This document shows, in pieces, positions 39,443 through 49,876 of a stretch of DNA of 64,000 nucleotides. This DNA is from Streptococcus sp. oral taxon 061 (GTDB lineage Bacteria > Bacillota > Bacilli > Lactobacillales > Streptococcaceae), in contig NZ_CP058258.1 of the NCBI RefSeq assembly GCF_013394695.1, positions 1,260,001-1,324,000 of the forward strand, in the 5' to 3' direction. The translations under genes were made by a program, and so were the position numbers. A model generated the notes under the pieces. It was not told the DNA's origin, ran no database searches, and worked only from the letters and a program-made list of their open reading frames with translations. Numbering within the stretch: position 1 is the first letter of the stretch; each line of letters begins with the position of its first letter.

Positions 39443-40792
39443 CTAAATTCCGATTTCTGCTTTCACAACTTCAGCAATGGTATCCACATAGTAATCCACT
39501 TCTTCAGTTGTTGGTGCTTCAGCCATGACACGCAAGAGTGGCTCAGTTCCACTTGGGCGAACGAGAATACGTCCGTTACCTGCCATCTCTTCTTCCATCT
39601 TATCGATAATAGCCTTGATAGCTGGTACTTCCATGGCTTTATCTTTCATGGTGTTTTCCACACGGATATTAACCAATTTTTGTGGGTAAATTGTTACTTC
39701 TGAAGCCAATTGAGATAAGCTCATCCCTGTTTCTTGCATGATCTTAGTCAATTGAACTGCTGAAAGTTGACCATCACCAGTTGTATTGTAGTCCATCAAG
39801 ATAACGTGACCTGACTGCTCTCCACCGAGATTGTAGCCTGATTTTCTCATTTCTTCAACTACATAGCGGTCTCCAACAGCAGTGACAGCTTTATTAATGC
39901 CTTCACGGTCCAAGGCTTTATGGAAACCAAGGTTGGACATAACTGTCGTTACAATTGTGTTTTGTACCAATTGACCTTTTTCAGAAAGGTATTTACCGAT
40001 GATATACATAATCTTATCACCGTCGACAATTTCACCATTTTCATCTACTGCAATCAAACGATCGCTGTCCCCATCAAAGGCTAAACCAATGGCAGATTGA
40101 CTTTCTTTTACAAGTTCTTGCAAGGCTTCTGGATGAGTCGAACCAACATTCAAGTTAATGTTTAAACCATCTGGAGTTTCTCCAATGACAGTGATTTGAG
40201 CACCCAAATCTGCAAAAATTTGACGAGCACTTGTAGAAGCTGCTCCATTTGCAGTATCCAAGGCCACTTTCATCCCTTCAAGAGGAGTTCCAGTCGAAAC
40301 AAGGTAGGCTTCATATTTACGCAAGCCTTCTGGATAATCAACAACAGTACCTAATCCTTCTGCACTTGGACGTGGGAGAGTATCTTCACTGGCGTCAAGC
40401 AAGGCTTCGATTTCTGCTTCTTTTTCATCGTCTAGCTTAAAGCCATCGCCACCAAAGAATTTAATCCCGTTATCAAGGGCTGGGTTGTGGCTAGCTGAAA
40501 TCATGACACCTGCGCTCGCTCCTTCAGTTTTTACCAAATATGCTACTGCAGGCGTAGCAAGTACACCAAGTTTATAAACGTGAATTCCCACAGAAAGAAG
40601 ACCAGCAATCAAGGCTGCTTCTAACATTTCCCCTGAAATACGTGTATCGCGTCCAACTAAAACCTTAGGCGCTTCTGTCGCATGTTGACTGAGGACATAT
40701 CCTCCAAAGCGACCCAACTTAAAGGCCAATTCTGGCGTTAATTCTACGTTTGCTTCTCCACGGACTCCGTCCGTTCCAAAATATTTACCCAT
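39443..40792 (-). CDS. glmM: Phosphoglucosamine mutase
   Basis: 449 residues, converting glucosamine-6-phosphate to glucosamine-1-phosphate for peptidoglycan. It begins [15 protein letters not shown]; the phosphoserine loop is [15 protein letters not shown], the metal loop DGDSDR, and the phosphate-binding loop [12 protein letters not shown]. It is third in cdaA-cdaR-glmM, the conserved c-di-AMP operon in which GlmM also restrains CdaA activity. Confidence 0.97.
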   Translation of the reverse strand: MGKYFGTDGVRGEANVELTPELAFKLGRFGGYVLSQHATEAPKVLVGRDTRISGEMLEAALIAGLLSVGIHVYKLGVLATPAVAYLVKTEGASAGVMISASHNPALDNGIKFFGGDGFKLDDEKEAEIEALLDASEDTLPRPSAEGLGTVVDYPEGLRKYEAYLVSTGTPLEGMKVALDTANGAASTSARQIFADLGAQITVIGETPDGLNINLNVGSTHPEALQELVKESQSAIGLAFDGDSDRLIAVDENGEIVDGDKIMYIIGKYLSEKGQLVQNTIVTTVMSNLGFHKALDREGINKAVTAVGDRYVVEEMRKSGYNLGGEQSGHVILMDYNTTGDGQLSAVQLTKIMQETGMSLSQLASEVTIYPQKLVNIRVENTMKDKAMEVPAIKAIIDKMEEEMAGNGRILVRPSGTEPLLRVMAEAPTTEEVDYYVDTIAEVVKAEIGI

Positions 40793-40824
40793 TTTAAGAT
40801 TCCTTTTCTAGTATAATGTTTATT

Positions 40825-41604
40825 TTAAGATTCTGACTTCGTCTCTGCTGCTGTCGTTGAAGAGTTTTCGGTAGACGAACCATTACTTGTTGAGGTTGTA
40901 CTACTTGTTGTTCTGACAGCTTTGGTCGTTACTTTCATAGTAGTTTCAAAAGGTGTAATCACTGTTGGTAAGACAGCTCCATTTTTATCAACAGCTTGCA
41001 AAGGAACTGATCCAGAATAGTTCCCTGTAATCTGTTCACTCGTTGGTAAAACTGCAACAATCCGATCAATCTTAGATAGTGTATCCGCATCACTAGTTAC
41101 TGAAACTTTTTCATCAGAAACAGTAACACGTTCGATTATAATCTTCTCATCAATTTGACTAGAATCAATTTGAGGTACAACAGGTACATTATCTCGAGTA
41201 ACTTTCTTACCAATCTTGACTGTGATTTTTTGTGGTGTTGCTACAGCTGTCAAACCACTTGGAAGATTTTCAATGGTTAAGGGAACTTCAATCGTTCCTT
41301 CTGTAGCCTGCGTCAAATCAGCAGTCACTTTAAATTTACGAGTGCTTTCCTGCATCTCACTAGCCAAGGCCACCCGATTTGAACCCGTTAGAAACACCGT
41401 CACTTCTGAGCTAAAACCACTGATAAAATACTGCTCACTATCATACTGAATATCAATCGGTACATTGACTACTGTATTGGTATAGGTTTCAGTTTTAGTT
41501 TGTCTTGCGTTGGTATTGTTTTGATAATTGATTGATGTTGCATAGATAAACAGGACACACGCGAACAGGAGCGAGGAGATGATATAAAGACTATTTCTTC
41601 TCAT
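40825..41604 (-). CDS. cdaR: CdaA regulatory protein CdaR (YbbR-domain)
   Basis: 259 residues with one N-terminal membrane segment (about 7-25) followed by extracellular YbbR repeats. Repeat marks are TYTNTVVNVPI and GLTAVATPQKITVKIGKK. The C-terminal 35 residues are Ser/Thr-rich and low complexity. It binds and modulates the diadenylate cyclase CdaA, encoded just upstream with a 14-bp overlap. Confidence 0.92.
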   Translation of the reverse strand: MRRNSLYIISSLLFACVLFIYATSINYQNNTNARQTKTETYTNTVVNVPIDIQYDSEQYFISGFSSEVTVFLTGSNRVALASEMQESTRKFKVTADLTQATEGTIEVPLTIENLPSGLTAVATPQKITVKIGKKVTRDNVPVVPQIDSSQIDEKIIIERVTVSDEKVSVTSDADTLSKIDRIVAVLPTSEQITGNYSGSVPLQAVDKNGAVLPTVITPFETTMKVTTKAVRTTSSTTSTSNGSSTENSSTTAAETKSES

Positions 41605-42448
41605 TATTCCAGCCTCCTAATAGACGTTCTTTTAAGCTTGGTTCTTGTGAATCCTTAGGGATCAGAATACGACGTAGTTCTTCCTCGAATTCTTCCAAAC
41701 TTAGATCATGTTTGAAGACACCATTGTAGGTGATGGATATACCTCCAGTTTCTTCTGATACAACAAAAGTAAGGGCATCTGAAACTTCTGATAAACCAAT
41801 GGCTGCACGGTGACGAGTTCCGAACTCTTTGGAAATACCTGTGTTTTCTGTTAGTGGTAAATAGGCAGAAGTTACTGCAATCCGATCTCCACTGATAATA
41901 ACTGCACCGTCATGGAGAGGCGTATTAGGGATAAAGATGTTAATTAATAACTCAGCAGAAATCTTAGCATCCAAAGGAATTCCTGTAACGATGTACTCCT
42001 GCAAGGTTCTCACACGTTGAACAGCTACCAAAGCTCCAATCTTCCGTGGGCTCATATACTCAACCGATTTTACAAAAGCCTGGACCATCTGCTCTTCTGA
42101 ACTCATAGGAGTATTTGAAAAGAAGTCCGTAGCTCGACCTAATCGTTCCAAACCTGTCCGAATTTCTGGAGAAAAGATAACAACCGCTGCGATAACTCCA
42201 TAGGTAATCAATTGGTTAATCAACCAGGAAATAGTCGTCAAGCCCAAAAAATTAGCCGCAATCTGAGCTAAGATAAAAACTAAAACGCCTCGAACCAGAA
42301 TCATAATCTTGGTTCCTGCAATTGATTTTGTAAATTGATATAAGATATAAGCAACGATTAGAATATCAATCACATTTATCGCAATACTCCAAGGACTGGA
42401 AAACAAACTAGACCAGTATTGAAGATTAGATAATTGCTGAAAATTCAT
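41591..42448 (-). CDS. cdaA: Diadenylate cyclase CdaA
   Basis: 285 residues from the ATG at 42448 (GAGGGG upstream). Three hydrophobic segments in the first ~100 residues are followed by the DisA_N catalytic domain, with the hallmark LHDGAVII (DGA) and GTRHRAAIGLSE (RHR). It makes c-di-AMP from two ATP, a signal for potassium and osmotic control. An extended -10 (TGG + TATAAT, minus, 42489-42481) drives the operon. Confidence 0.96.
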   Translation of the reverse strand: MNFQQLSNLQYWSSLFSSPWSIAINVIDILIVAYILYQFTKSIAGTKIMILVRGVLVFILAQIAANFLGLTTISWLINQLITYGVIAAVVIFSPEIRTGLERLGRATDFFSNTPMSSEEQMVQAFVKSVEYMSPRKIGALVAVQRVRTLQEYIVTGIPLDAKISAELLINIFIPNTPLHDGAVIISGDRIAVTSAYLPLTENTGISKEFGTRHRAAIGLSEVSDALTFVVSEETGGISITYNGVFKHDLSLEEFEEELRRILIPKDSQEPSLKERLLGGWNNEKK

Positions 42449-42580
42449 CCTGTGTCCCCTCTCCAAAAAAGCTTCTCTTCATTATACCATTTTTAATGGA
42501 AATTTTCTCCCCCCTACCTCATTTTAAATTGGCAGAAAATATGATAGAATAAAATGATAAAAATGAAACAAGGAGAAACC

Positions 42581-43549
42581 ATGTCTGAACTATATGATAT
42601 CACCATCGTAGGGGGTGGCCCAGTTGGTCTTTTCGCAGCCTTTTATGCAAATTTACGTCAAGCTAAAGTACAAATCATTGACTCTCTTCCACAATTAGGT
42701 GGCCAACCTGCCATTCTTTATCCTGAAAAACAAATTCTTGATGTCCCAGGTTTCCCTAATCTCACTGGTGAAGAATTAACAAATCGCTTGTTAGAACAAT
42801 TACAAGGGTTTGATACACCAGCCCATCTCAATGAAACTGTTCTTGAAATTGACAAAGAAGATGGTGTTTTTAAGATTACAACCACTAAAGGAACTCATAC
42901 TAGCAAAGCTGTCATCATCGCTATGGGTGGAGGTGCCTTTAAACCGCGTCCACTTGAACTAGAAGGTGTCGAAGGTTATAAAAACATCCATTACCACGTT
43001 TCTAACATTCAGCAATATGCTGGACAGAGAGTAACCATCCTCGGTGGAGGAGACTCTGCTGTGGACTGGGCCTTAGCTTTTGAAAAGATTGCTCCAACTA
43101 CACTTGTTCACCGTCGAGATAACTTCCGTGCCCTCGAACATAGTGTCCAAGCCCTTCAAGAATCATCTGTTAGCATCAAAACACCATTTGTGCCAAGTCA
43201 ACTTATGGGTGATGGACAAATTCTCAATAAGCTTGAAATCACAAAAGTCAAATCCGATGAGACTGAAACCATTGAACTGGATCACCTCTTTGTCAACTAT
43301 GGATTTAAATCTTCTGTCGGTAATCTTAAAAATTGGGGATTAGAACTGAATCGTCATAAAATTATCGTCAATAGTAAGCAAGAATCTAGCCAGCCTGGAA
43401 TTTACGCTATTGGTGACTGCTGCTACTACGAAGGTAAGATTGACTTGATTGCGACAGGTCTAGGTGAAGCACCTACTGCAGTTAACAATGCCATTAACTA
43501 CATTGACCCAGAGCAAAAAGTACAACCAAAACACTCTACAAGTTTATAA
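42581..43549 (+). CDS. Ferredoxin/flavodoxin-NADP+ reductase, thioredoxin-reductase-like
   Basis: 322 residues from the ATG at 42581, preceded by AAGGAG. FAD motif VGGGPVGLFAAFYA near the N-terminus, NADPH motif ILGGGDSAVDWA, and a C-terminal YAIGDCCYYEGK. It lacks the CxxC of thioredoxin reductase, which places it in the YumC-type ferredoxin-NADP reductase group. It is often labelled thioredoxin reductase in error. Divergent from cdaA, with its own terminator. Confidence 0.92.
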   Translation: MSELYDITIVGGGPVGLFAAFYANLRQAKVQIIDSLPQLGGQPAILYPEKQILDVPGFPNLTGEELTNRLLEQLQGFDTPAHLNETVLEIDKEDGVFKITTTKGTHTSKAVIIAMGGGAFKPRPLELEGVEGYKNIHYHVSNIQQYAGQRVTILGGGDSAVDWALAFEKIAPTTLVHRRDNFRALEHSVQALQESSVSIKTPFVPSQLMGDGQILNKLEITKVKSDETETIELDHLFVNYGFKSSVGNLKNWGLELNRHKIIVNSKQESSQPGIYAIGDCCYYEGKIDLIATGLGEAPTAVNNAINYIDPEQKVQPKHSTSL

Positions 43550-43553
43550 GAAA

Positions 43554-43583
43554 AAAACCACGAATCATACGATTCGTGGTTTT
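43554..43583 (+). terminator. Terminator of the NADP reductase gene
   Basis: A perfect 13-bp stem (AAAACCACGAATC / GATTCGTGGTTTT) with loop ATAC, ending in T4. Confidence 0.9.
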
Positions 43584-43670
43584 ATAATGGAATTATATTA
43601 TTCGCAACGTATAAATCCTCTAGAAATATTATAAAGACTACTTTGATTGTAGAAAAGAAGACTGAATTAA

Positions 43671-43856
43671 GACAAAAGCCCCAACATTAAGTTGAGGCTA
43701 ATTATTATAGGTGGACGGATTTCAACCGTCGTCTTGATAATAGCACAAGCTTCAATAGCTAGATACTACTAAACTCAGTGTACCCTCACTAAATCCATCT
43801 TCTTTCAAAGGTGCTATACCATGTTTTCACTCGTAAACTACTACCCTACTTATTTA
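43671..43856 (-). ncRNA. Structured small RNA, about 185 nt, class not assigned
   Basis: The 415-bp gap between the reductase gene and whiA holds a complete minus-strand transcription unit with no credible reading frame. A strong promoter (43862-43890) predicts a start near 43856. A 9-bp hairpin (AGCCTCAAC / GTTGGGGCT, one mismatched or wobble pair) followed by TTTTGTCTT ends it at about 43671. Between them the ends can pair (CTAA...TAGG with CCTA...TTAG), ATAGCAC pairs with GTGCTAT, and a GACGG/CCGTC hairpin lies near the 3' side. The closed, internally looped design and length would suit 6S RNA or a lactic-acid-bacterial motif such as asd RNA. I cannot confirm either. It is not tmRNA, RNase P or SRP RNA by sequence. 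Confidence 0.65.
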
Positions 43857-43861
43857 GTTCT

Positions 43862-43890
43862 ATTGTACCAAGAATTAAGAGTTTTTACAA
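43862..43890 (-). promoter_or_regulatory. Promoter of the small RNA
   Basis: Minus strand: TTGTAA (43890-43885), 17 bp ending TGG (extended -10), TACAAT (43867-43862). Confidence 0.75.
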
Positions 43891-43998
43891 CTATTTTCAT
43901 ATCCCCAGAATTCAAAGCATGAGTACACCCTTCTTTATCAAATTCATACCCGTAAGCACATATAGAAGTTTAAAATCCGCTTATCTTATGTGCTCTCT

Positions 43999-44910
43999 TC
44001 ATAATTCGTCTGCAATTTTATTTATCTTTCGCAATCTATGATTGACACCACTTTTGGTGAGTGGATTTGTCAAACTGTCTGCCAATTGTTGAATAGAATA
44101 GTCTGGATGCTGGATACGCAGATGTGCTACTTCCTGCAAATCAACTGGTAGACTATCTAGACCAATGGTATCAATGATTTTACTGATATTGTTAATGGTT
44201 TTCATGCTTGCAGAAACCGTACGTGCAATATTAGCTGTCTCTGCATTATTAGCACGATTGAGATCATTTCGAGTTTCTCGGAGAATCTTGACCCCTTCAA
44301 AAGTATCACGCGCCTGCATGGCTCCCACCAAAATCAGGAAATCCATAATATCTTCGGCTCTTTGGAGATAGGTTACTGCTCCCTTTTTTCGTTCGATAAC
44401 CTTGGCATCTAACAAGAACTGCTGCAAAAGCGAAGCAATCCCTTGCGCATGGTCCACATAGACAGAACTAATTTCTAACTGATACTTTCCTGACTCAGGA
44501 TCCCGAATACTCCCATTTGCCAAAAAGGCTCCACAAAGGTAAGCACGTCCAGCTTCTTCATCTCCTAAAATTTCTGGATCAATCCCAGTCTCTAGACCAA
44601 AGAAAGAATCAGCCAAACGCAAATCCGCTAAAAGTTCTTGAACCCGCTCATCAGTAAACACGGTATAAACACGATTTTTCCGAAGATTACTTCTCTGATG
44701 ATGACGAATCTCGGACTTGATACCATAGAAGTGCAGGAAAGATTCATAGAGGTGACGAGCTAACTTAGCGTTTTCTGTTACAACGGATAAGGTTAAACCA
44801 GAGCTAGATAAACCTACACTACCAGACATCTTGATAATAGCTGATAATTCATAACGACTCAGATGGTGCTGACCAAGGATTTCTTCTTTTACTGCTACTG
44901 TGAAACTCAT
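43999..44910 (-). CDS. whiA: DNA-binding protein WhiA
   Basis: 303 residues. The N-terminal part is a degenerate LAGLIDADG homing-endonuclease-like fold (GAFLANGSI), and the C-terminal part a helix-turn-helix with [20 protein letters not shown]. In Firmicutes WhiA affects cell division and chromosome organisation without nuclease activity. It is last in the rapZ-yvcK-whiA operon, overlapping yvcK by 4 bp. Confidence 0.95.
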   Translation of the reverse strand: MSFTVAVKEEILGQHHLSRYELSAIIKMSGSVGLSSSGLTLSVVTENAKLARHLYESFLHFYGIKSEIRHHQRSNLRKNRVYTVFTDERVQELLADLRLADSFFGLETGIDPEILGDEEAGRAYLCGAFLANGSIRDPESGKYQLEISSVYVDHAQGIASLLQQFLLDAKVIERKKGAVTYLQRAEDIMDFLILVGAMQARDTFEGVKILRETRNDLNRANNAETANIARTVSASMKTINNISKIIDTIGLDSLPVDLQEVAHLRIQHPDYSIQQLADSLTNPLTKSGVNHRLRKINKIADEL

Positions 44911-45884
44911 TTTCTCACCTGTATAATTCGCATCAACTCGTCCACGATTAAATCTCCATCATGGAAGGCTCCACCATTTTCCAAACGTAGGAAGTTAGAT
45001 GAAATGACACGCGGTACTTGCTTACGCAAACCTTCAAAATCATGGTCAACCTGCACCAAATATTCATCAAAACGGTTGGTATCCATATAATCTCTCGGAA
45101 CCTTTTCGATATTAACAAGAACAGTATCGATAAATGAACGGCCCAAATGACGATGTAAGACTTCTACGTGATCACTATCTGAGAAATATTCTGTCTCTCC
45201 ACGCTGGGTCATGATGTTGCAAACATAGGCAATTTCTGCCTTAGTCTCAAGAAGTGCCTGACCGATTTCTTCGATGACGATATTAGGCAAAATCGATGTA
45301 AAGAGGGAGCCTGGTCCCAAAACAATCATATCACTCTCAAGAATTGTATTCACAACTCGACGGCTAGCCTGCGGCTTTTCATCATCCAGAGTATTGGTCA
45401 CATATACATGGTCTATCATTCCTGGATGGTCTGCAATATGACTTTCCCCAGCAACCTCTGTCCCATCATTAAAGACAGCATGGAGTGTCAAAGGATGGTC
45501 ACTTGATGGGAAAATCTTACCTGTGGTATGGAAAAATTTACTCAGTAATTGCATGGCATTATAGGTTGAACCTTGCATTTCAGAAAGACCAGCAATAATA
45601 ATGTTTCCTAGGGGATGACCTGCAAAGGCGCCTGCATCCTCAGAAAAACGGTATTGAAAGACCTTTTCATAGAATTTTGGCATATCTGACATAGCCACAA
45701 GAACATTGCGAAGATCCCCAGGAGGAGTCAATTGCTGAATATTCTTACGAAGCTCTCCTGAAGAACCTCCATCGTCAGCAACGGTTACAATGGCTGCAAT
45801 ATCAACATCCTTTTCCCGTAAACTCTTTAAAATAACAGGAATCCCGGTTCCACCACCAATCACCGTAATTTTTGGTTTTCTCAT
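44907..45884 (-). CDS. yvcK: YvcK/GlmR-type uridine diphosphate-sugar binding regulator (CofD-like)
   Basis: 325 residues with [15 protein letters not shown] at the N-terminus and the CofD-like [14 protein letters not shown] and PPGDLRNVL. YvcK/GlmR binds UDP-GlcNAc and tunes carbon flow into the cell wall. It overlaps both rapZ and whiA by 4 bp, the standard three-gene order in Firmicutes. Confidence 0.94.
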   Translation of the reverse strand: MRKPKITVIGGGTGIPVILKSLREKDVDIAAIVTVADDGGSSGELRKNIQQLTPPGDLRNVLVAMSDMPKFYEKVFQYRFSEDAGAFAGHPLGNIIIAGLSEMQGSTYNAMQLLSKFFHTTGKIFPSSDHPLTLHAVFNDGTEVAGESHIADHPGMIDHVYVTNTLDDEKPQASRRVVNTILESDMIVLGPGSLFTSILPNIVIEEIGQALLETKAEIAYVCNIMTQRGETEYFSDSDHVEVLHRHLGRSFIDTVLVNIEKVPRDYMDTNRFDEYLVQVDHDFEGLRKQVPRVISSNFLRLENGGAFHDGDLIVDELMRIIQVRK

Positions 45885-46771
45885 GAACGGTTTACCGTTT
45901 CCTTTCTTCGGTCTTTATCACGATGACTTTCATTTACAGGCCAACTTTTAGATAGGTCATTTGCTAAACGCTTGGCAAAAGCAACACTTCTATGCTGTCC
46001 ACCAGTACAACCAATCGCAATCGTTAAGACTGATTTGCCTTCTTTTTTATATCCTGGTAGGATTGGTTCAACCAAGGCTAACAAATGATGGTAGAAATCT
46101 TCAGATTCCTCATGGTTCATGACATAGTCATAAACAGCCTGGTCTTCACCTGTCTGGTTACGAAGTTCAGGTAGATAGTAAGGATTTGGCAAAAAACGAA
46201 CATCAAATACCAAATCGGCATCAATTGGAATTCCGTATTTAAACCCAAAAGACATAACCTCGATACGGAAAGACTGCGTTTGTTCTTGGTCTGAAAACTG
46301 TTCTGCAATGGTCTTTCGAAGTTCACGTGGAGTTAACTCTGTCGTGTCTACCACGTTTTGACTCATATTTTTCAAAGGCGCCAAGAGTTCGCGTTCCAAC
46401 TTGATTCCATCCAAGATACGACCATCTGCTGCTAGTGGGTGACTTCTTCTTGTTTCCTTATAACGTGCCACTAATTCCTTATCAGCCGCATCCAAAAAGA
46501 GAATCTTGAAGTCCAAATCATCTTGGTTTTCCAATTCATCCAAGACAGCCTGAATCTCTGAGAAGAAAGAGCGGCTTCGCATATCCACCACTAGGGCTAA
46601 CTTGTGGTCGTCATCCTTGGTCTCTACCAACTGCAAAAACTTTGGCAAGAGAGCAGGCGGCATATTATCAATGGTAAAATATCCTAAATCTTCAAAGGAC
46701 TGAATGGCAACAGTTTTTCCTGCGCCACTCATTCCTGTAACAATCACCAGGTGAAGTTGTTTCATTGTCAT
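45881..46771 (-). CDS. rapZ: RNase adapter RapZ-like P-loop protein
   Basis: About 296 residues; the ATG at 46771 has the better spacing to AAGGAG, and one at 46774 is possible. Walker A GMSGAGKT near residue 12, and a C-terminal [17 protein letters not shown] typical of RapZ/YvcJ. It is a nucleotide-binding protein; in E. coli it guides degradation of a glmS-regulating RNA. The streptococcal target is not known from this sequence. First gene of rapZ-yvcK-whiA. Confidence 0.93.
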   Translation of the reverse strand: MTMKQLHLVIVTGMSGAGKTVAIQSFEDLGYFTIDNMPPALLPKFLQLVETKDDDHKLALVVDMRSRSFFSEIQAVLDELENQDDLDFKILFLDAADKELVARYKETRRSHPLAADGRILDGIKLERELLAPLKNMSQNVVDTTELTPRELRKTIAEQFSDQEQTQSFRIEVMSFGFKYGIPIDADLVFDVRFLPNPYYLPELRNQTGEDQAVYDYVMNHEESEDFYHHLLALVEPILPGYKKEGKSVLTIAIGCTGGQHRSVAFAKRLANDLSKSWPVNESHRDKDRRKETVNRS

Positions 46772-46822
46772 CATAGTCTCCTTATATCAAAAGAAGTTTG
46801 GAAGAACCAAACTTCAACTCGC

Positions 46823-47203
46823 TTATCCAATCTCTGCGATGACTTCAATTTCGACTTTTACATCGCGAGGAAGACGAGCTACTTCCACAGCTGAACGAGC
46901 TGGAAATTCCTTGTTAAAGGCTGTTTGGTATACCTCGTTAAAAGGTACAAAATCGTTCATATCACTCAAGAAGCAAGTTGTTTTAACAACATGGTCAAAA
47001 TCTGTTCCTGCTTCTGCTAAAATAGCTCCAATATTTTTCAAGACTTGTTCAGTCTGTTCTTGGATTGTTTCTCCTACGATTTCTCCAGTTTCAGGAGATA
47101 GTGGAACTTGACCACTAGCGAACAAAAGGTTGCCAACGATTTTTCCTTGAACGTAAGGTCCGATTGCCTTTGGAGCTTTGTCTGTATGAATTGTTTTTGC
47201 CAT
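46823..47203 (-). CDS. ridA: RidA family enamine/imine deaminase
   Basis: 126 residues, typical YjgF/YER057c/UK114 length. It has IGPYVQGKIVGNLLFASGQVPL and, near the C-terminus, ARSAVEVARLPRDVKVEIEVIA, which includes the conserved Arg of RidA. It hydrolyses reactive enamines such as 2-aminoacrylate. It lies 9 bp after ysxC, so it may share that transcript. Confidence 0.93.
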   Translation of the reverse strand: MAKTIHTDKAPKAIGPYVQGKIVGNLLFASGQVPLSPETGEIVGETIQEQTEQVLKNIGAILAEAGTDFDHVVKTTCFLSDMNDFVPFNEVYQTAFNKEFPARSAVEVARLPRDVKVEIEVIAEIG

Positions 47204-47212
47204 ATGTATTCC

Positions 47213-47800
47213 TCACAATTTACCTAAAATAGCATCCCAAGCTTGGTCCATTCCTGCTTTTGTTACGGATGAAAAGAGGATAAAATCATCACTTGGATCA
47301 AAGTTTAATTTCTTTTTAATAGCTGATTCGTGCTTATTCCATTTACCACGCGGAATCTTGTCTGCCTTAGTCGCCACAATGATGACAGGAATTTCGTAAT
47401 ATTTAAGAAATTCGTACATCTGCACATCATCTGCCGTCGGATCATGGCGAAGGTCAACGAGACTAACAACCGCTCGAAGATTTTCTCGAGTGGTCAAGTA
47501 CTCCTCAATCATACGTCCCCATTTTTCGCGTTCCTTTTTGGAAACACGGGCATAACCATAGCCAGGCACATCCACAAAACGCATCTTATCATCAATGTTA
47601 AAGAAATTGAGTAGTTGTGTTTTTCCTGGTTTTCCAGAGGTACGAGCTAGATTTTTACGATTGAGCATGGTATTGATAAAACTTGATTTACCAACATTTG
47701 ATCGCCCTGCAAGAGCAATCTCAGGAAGTTCATCCTGCGGATAGTGGGACTTGTTGGCTGCACTCAGCAAAATCTCAGCATTGTGTGTATTGATTTCCAT
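47213..47800 (-). CDS. ysxC: Ribosome biogenesis GTPase YsxC/EngB
   Basis: 195 residues from the ATG at 47800 (GAGGTG upstream); a GTG at 47806 is less likely. G-domain motifs: GRSNVGKSS (G1), DVPGYGYA (G3) and TKAD (G4). It is needed for 50S subunit assembly. It follows clpX by only 8 bp. Confidence 0.95.
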   Translation of the reverse strand: MEINTHNAEILLSAANKSHYPQDELPEIALAGRSNVGKSSFINTMLNRKNLARTSGKPGKTQLLNFFNIDDKMRFVDVPGYGYARVSKKEREKWGRMIEEYLTTRENLRAVVSLVDLRHDPTADDVQMYEFLKYYEIPVIIVATKADKIPRGKWNKHESAIKKKLNFDPSDDFILFSSVTKAGMDQAWDAILGKL

Positions 47801-47808
47801 AGTCACCT

Positions 47809-49041
47809 CTAGGCTGTCTCTAGAATTGGCTTAGCCGTTCCGTCAACTGCTTCTTTTGTGATACGAACAGTTTTCACATTTTCTTGACTTGGAACCTCAA
47901 ACATAACATCTAGCATGGTTTCTTCGATAATTGAGCGAAGACCACGCGCACCCGTTTTACGTTCGATGGCTTTGTTTGCAATTTCTTGGAGAGCTTCGTC
48001 GTCAAATTCAAGCTCAACATCATCATAAGAAAGCAAGGTCTGGTATTGTTTAACCAAGGCATTTCTTGGTTCCTTCAAGATGCGAACCAAATCATCTACA
48101 GTCAACTGCTCCAAGGCTGCAAAGACAGGCAAGCGTCCAATCAACTCAGGAATAATACCGAATTTTTGAATATCTTCTGCGATGATTTCTTGCATGTAAG
48201 AACTATTTTCGTCAATAGCCTTGTTGTTTTGTCCGAAACCAATCACTTTTTCACCCAGACGCTGTTTGACAATCTCTTCGATGCCATCGAAGGCACCACC
48301 CACAATAAAGAGGATGTTTTTTGTATCCACTTGAATCATTTCTTGTTGTGGATGTTTACGTCCACCTTGTGGTGGTACACTAGCTACAGTTCCTTCGATA
48401 ATCTTGAGAAGGGCTTGTTGCACCCCTTCACCAGAAACATCACGTGTGATAGACACGTTCTCGCTCTTCTTGGCAATCTTGTCAATCTCATCTACATAGA
48501 TAATTCCACGTTCTGCACGTTCGATGTTAAAGTCAGCAGCTTGCAAGAGTTTGAGGAGGATATTTTCCACGTCCTCACCTACATAACCAGCCTCAGTAAG
48601 AGCTGTTGCATCTGCGATGGCAAAAGGTACATTCAAACTTCTAGCAAGAGTTTGAGCAAGGAAAGTCTTACCTGAACCTGTTGGGCCAATCATCAAAATG
48701 TTTGATTTTTGCAAATCCACATCTTCTGACTCTTCACGAGTGTCATGGAAATTGATGCGTTTGTAGTGGTTATATACAGCTACTGCCAAGGCACGTTTGG
48801 CACGATCTTGACCAATCACATAGTGGTTCAAGATGTTTAAGAGTTCGATTGGTTTTGGTACTTCAGATAAGTCTGCTAGGACTTCCTCTGCCAACTCCTC
48901 ACGAATAATTTCCTGGGCTAACTCCACACACTCATTACAGATAAAAGCGTTGTTCCCAGCGATTATTTTTTTAACTTCTTCTTGGCTTTTGCCACAAAAT
49001 GAGCAATAAACCATCATATCATTTTTCCTATTTGTAGGCAT
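47809..49041 (-). CDS. clpX: ATP-dependent Clp protease ATP-binding subunit ClpX
   Basis: 410 residues. The N-terminal zinc-binding domain has [11 protein letters not shown] and CNECVELAQ (4 Cys). The AAA+ module has Walker A GPTGSGKT, Walker [11 protein letters not shown], the pore-loop YVGEDVE, and the sensor [12 protein letters not shown]. It unfolds substrates for ClpP, which is not in the window. It lies downstream of folA and the 56-residue gene. Confidence 0.97.
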   Translation of the reverse strand: MPTNRKNDMMVYCSFCGKSQEEVKKIIAGNNAFICNECVELAQEIIREELAEEVLADLSEVPKPIELLNILNHYVIGQDRAKRALAVAVYNHYKRINFHDTREESEDVDLQKSNILMIGPTGSGKTFLAQTLARSLNVPFAIADATALTEAGYVGEDVENILLKLLQAADFNIERAERGIIYVDEIDKIAKKSENVSITRDVSGEGVQQALLKIIEGTVASVPPQGGRKHPQQEMIQVDTKNILFIVGGAFDGIEEIVKQRLGEKVIGFGQNNKAIDENSSYMQEIIAEDIQKFGIIPELIGRLPVFAALEQLTVDDLVRILKEPRNALVKQYQTLLSYDDVELEFDDEALQEIANKAIERKTGARGLRSIIEETMLDVMFEVPSQENVKTVRITKEAVDGTAKPILETA

Positions 49042-49072
49042 GATTCCCTTCCGTTCTAATTATTCATTCTCT

Positions 49073-49243
49073 CTAAAATAAGGTCATATAAAAAGCATGA
49101 ATGCTATTCACCAAGTTTGTAAAGGCATTAAGCCAAAGTAGAGTAGCAAGTCCAAAGCGCTTTTTACGAAAAGCGTGTGTTCCAGCTACAAAACAGACAG
49201 CACACAAAAGAGCTGTAAAAAATCCAAAAATACTACGCTCCAT
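49073..49243 (-). CDS. Small conserved membrane protein, 56 residues
   Basis: Reading from the ATG at 49243 gives [16 protein letters not shown]... ending FYMTLF, then TAG. A hydrophobic first half (about residues 5-22) is followed by a basic FRKKRFG and a second mildly hydrophobic stretch (about 31-55), so a two-helix membrane hairpin is likely. Its ATG shares one base with the folA stop (TAATG), and clpX follows 31 bp later. I recall a small protein of this size between folA and clpX in pneumococcus, which supports it being real. Function unknown. Confidence 0.75.
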   Translation of the reverse strand: MERSIFGFFTALLCAVCFVAGTHAFRKKRFGLATLLWLNAFTNLVNSIHAFYMTLF

Positions 49244-49749
49244 TAGACTTCCTTTCTCTTTCTATATTCGATGGTAAAATCATAGGCATTTTTCTCATCT
49301 CTAGTATAAGATTTGCTTGCAAGAGTCTCAAAAACAGTCAAGTCAAAATCTGCTGGGAAATAAGTATCCCCTTCAACTTGAGCATGGATTTGTGTCACAA
49401 TAATCTCATCGAGATAAGGTTCAAAAAGCTGAAAAATCTGCTTGCCCCCGATGATATAGAGATTTTTATCCTGGTTCTGATACCAGTCTAAAACGTCCTC
49501 AACATTTTGGAAAACCAGAGCACCCTCAATTGACTCTTCAGGGTTGCGCGTCAAAATCAGGGTCTCACGTCCTGGAAGCAATCGTCGTCCCATTCCATCA
49601 AAGGTGACACGTCCCATCAAGATGGCATGATTCAAGGTTGTTTCTTTAAAATGTTTTAACTCTGCTGGCAAATGCCATGGTAAGCGATCCTCTTTTCCGA
49701 TTACACCCTTTTCATCTTGTGCCCAGATGGCTACGATTTTCTTTGTCAT
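49243..49749 (-). CDS. folA: Dihydrofolate reductase
   Basis: 168 residues, reducing dihydrofolate with NADPH. Seen: [33 protein letters not shown] and [11 protein letters not shown]. Ile100 in pneumococcal numbering (the trimethoprim-resistance site is Ile100Leu) corresponds to the first Ile of LYIIGG, which is Ile here, so this copy looks trimethoprim-susceptible at that site. First gene of folA-(56 aa)-clpX-ysxC; extended -10 (TGA + TAAAAT) at 49785-49777 on the minus strand. Confidence 0.95.
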   Translation of the reverse strand: MTKKIVAIWAQDEKGVIGKEDRLPWHLPAELKHFKETTLNHAILMGRVTFDGMGRRLLPGRETLILTRNPEESIEGALVFQNVEDVLDWYQNQDKNLYIIGGKQIFQLFEPYLDEIIVTQIHAQVEGDTYFPADFDLTVFETLASKSYTRDEKNAYDFTIEYRKRKEV

Positions 49750-49829
49750 GCTTTCATCCTTTTTATTGATAGTTCTATTTTATCAAAAATCTTCAAAAAA
49801 GACTGTTTTGGAATGCCCTCCTGAATAGA

Positions 49830-49860
49830 AAAAATCCGTAGAAAACTTCTACGGATTTTT
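49830..49860 (-). terminator. Terminator of dpr
   Basis: A perfect 14-bp stem (AAAAATCCGTAGAA / TTCTACGGATTTTT) with a 3-nt loop. Confidence 0.9.
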
Positions 49861-49876
49861 AGAAAAATTCAGTATC

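Noticed and set aside
43671..43856. tmRNA, RNase P RNA or tracrRNA
   Set aside because: No tRNA-like CCA end, the length is wrong for RNase P, and there are no cas genes, repeats or anti-repeat sequence nearby.
43811..44041. A 76-residue plus-strand frame beside whiA
   Set aside because: It runs antisense to the small RNA promoter and the whiA end, has no ribosome binding site and shows no domain-like composition.
47986..48675. A 229-residue plus-strand frame inside clpX
   Set aside because: It is exactly antisense to the conserved clpX coding region and arises from its codon usage.
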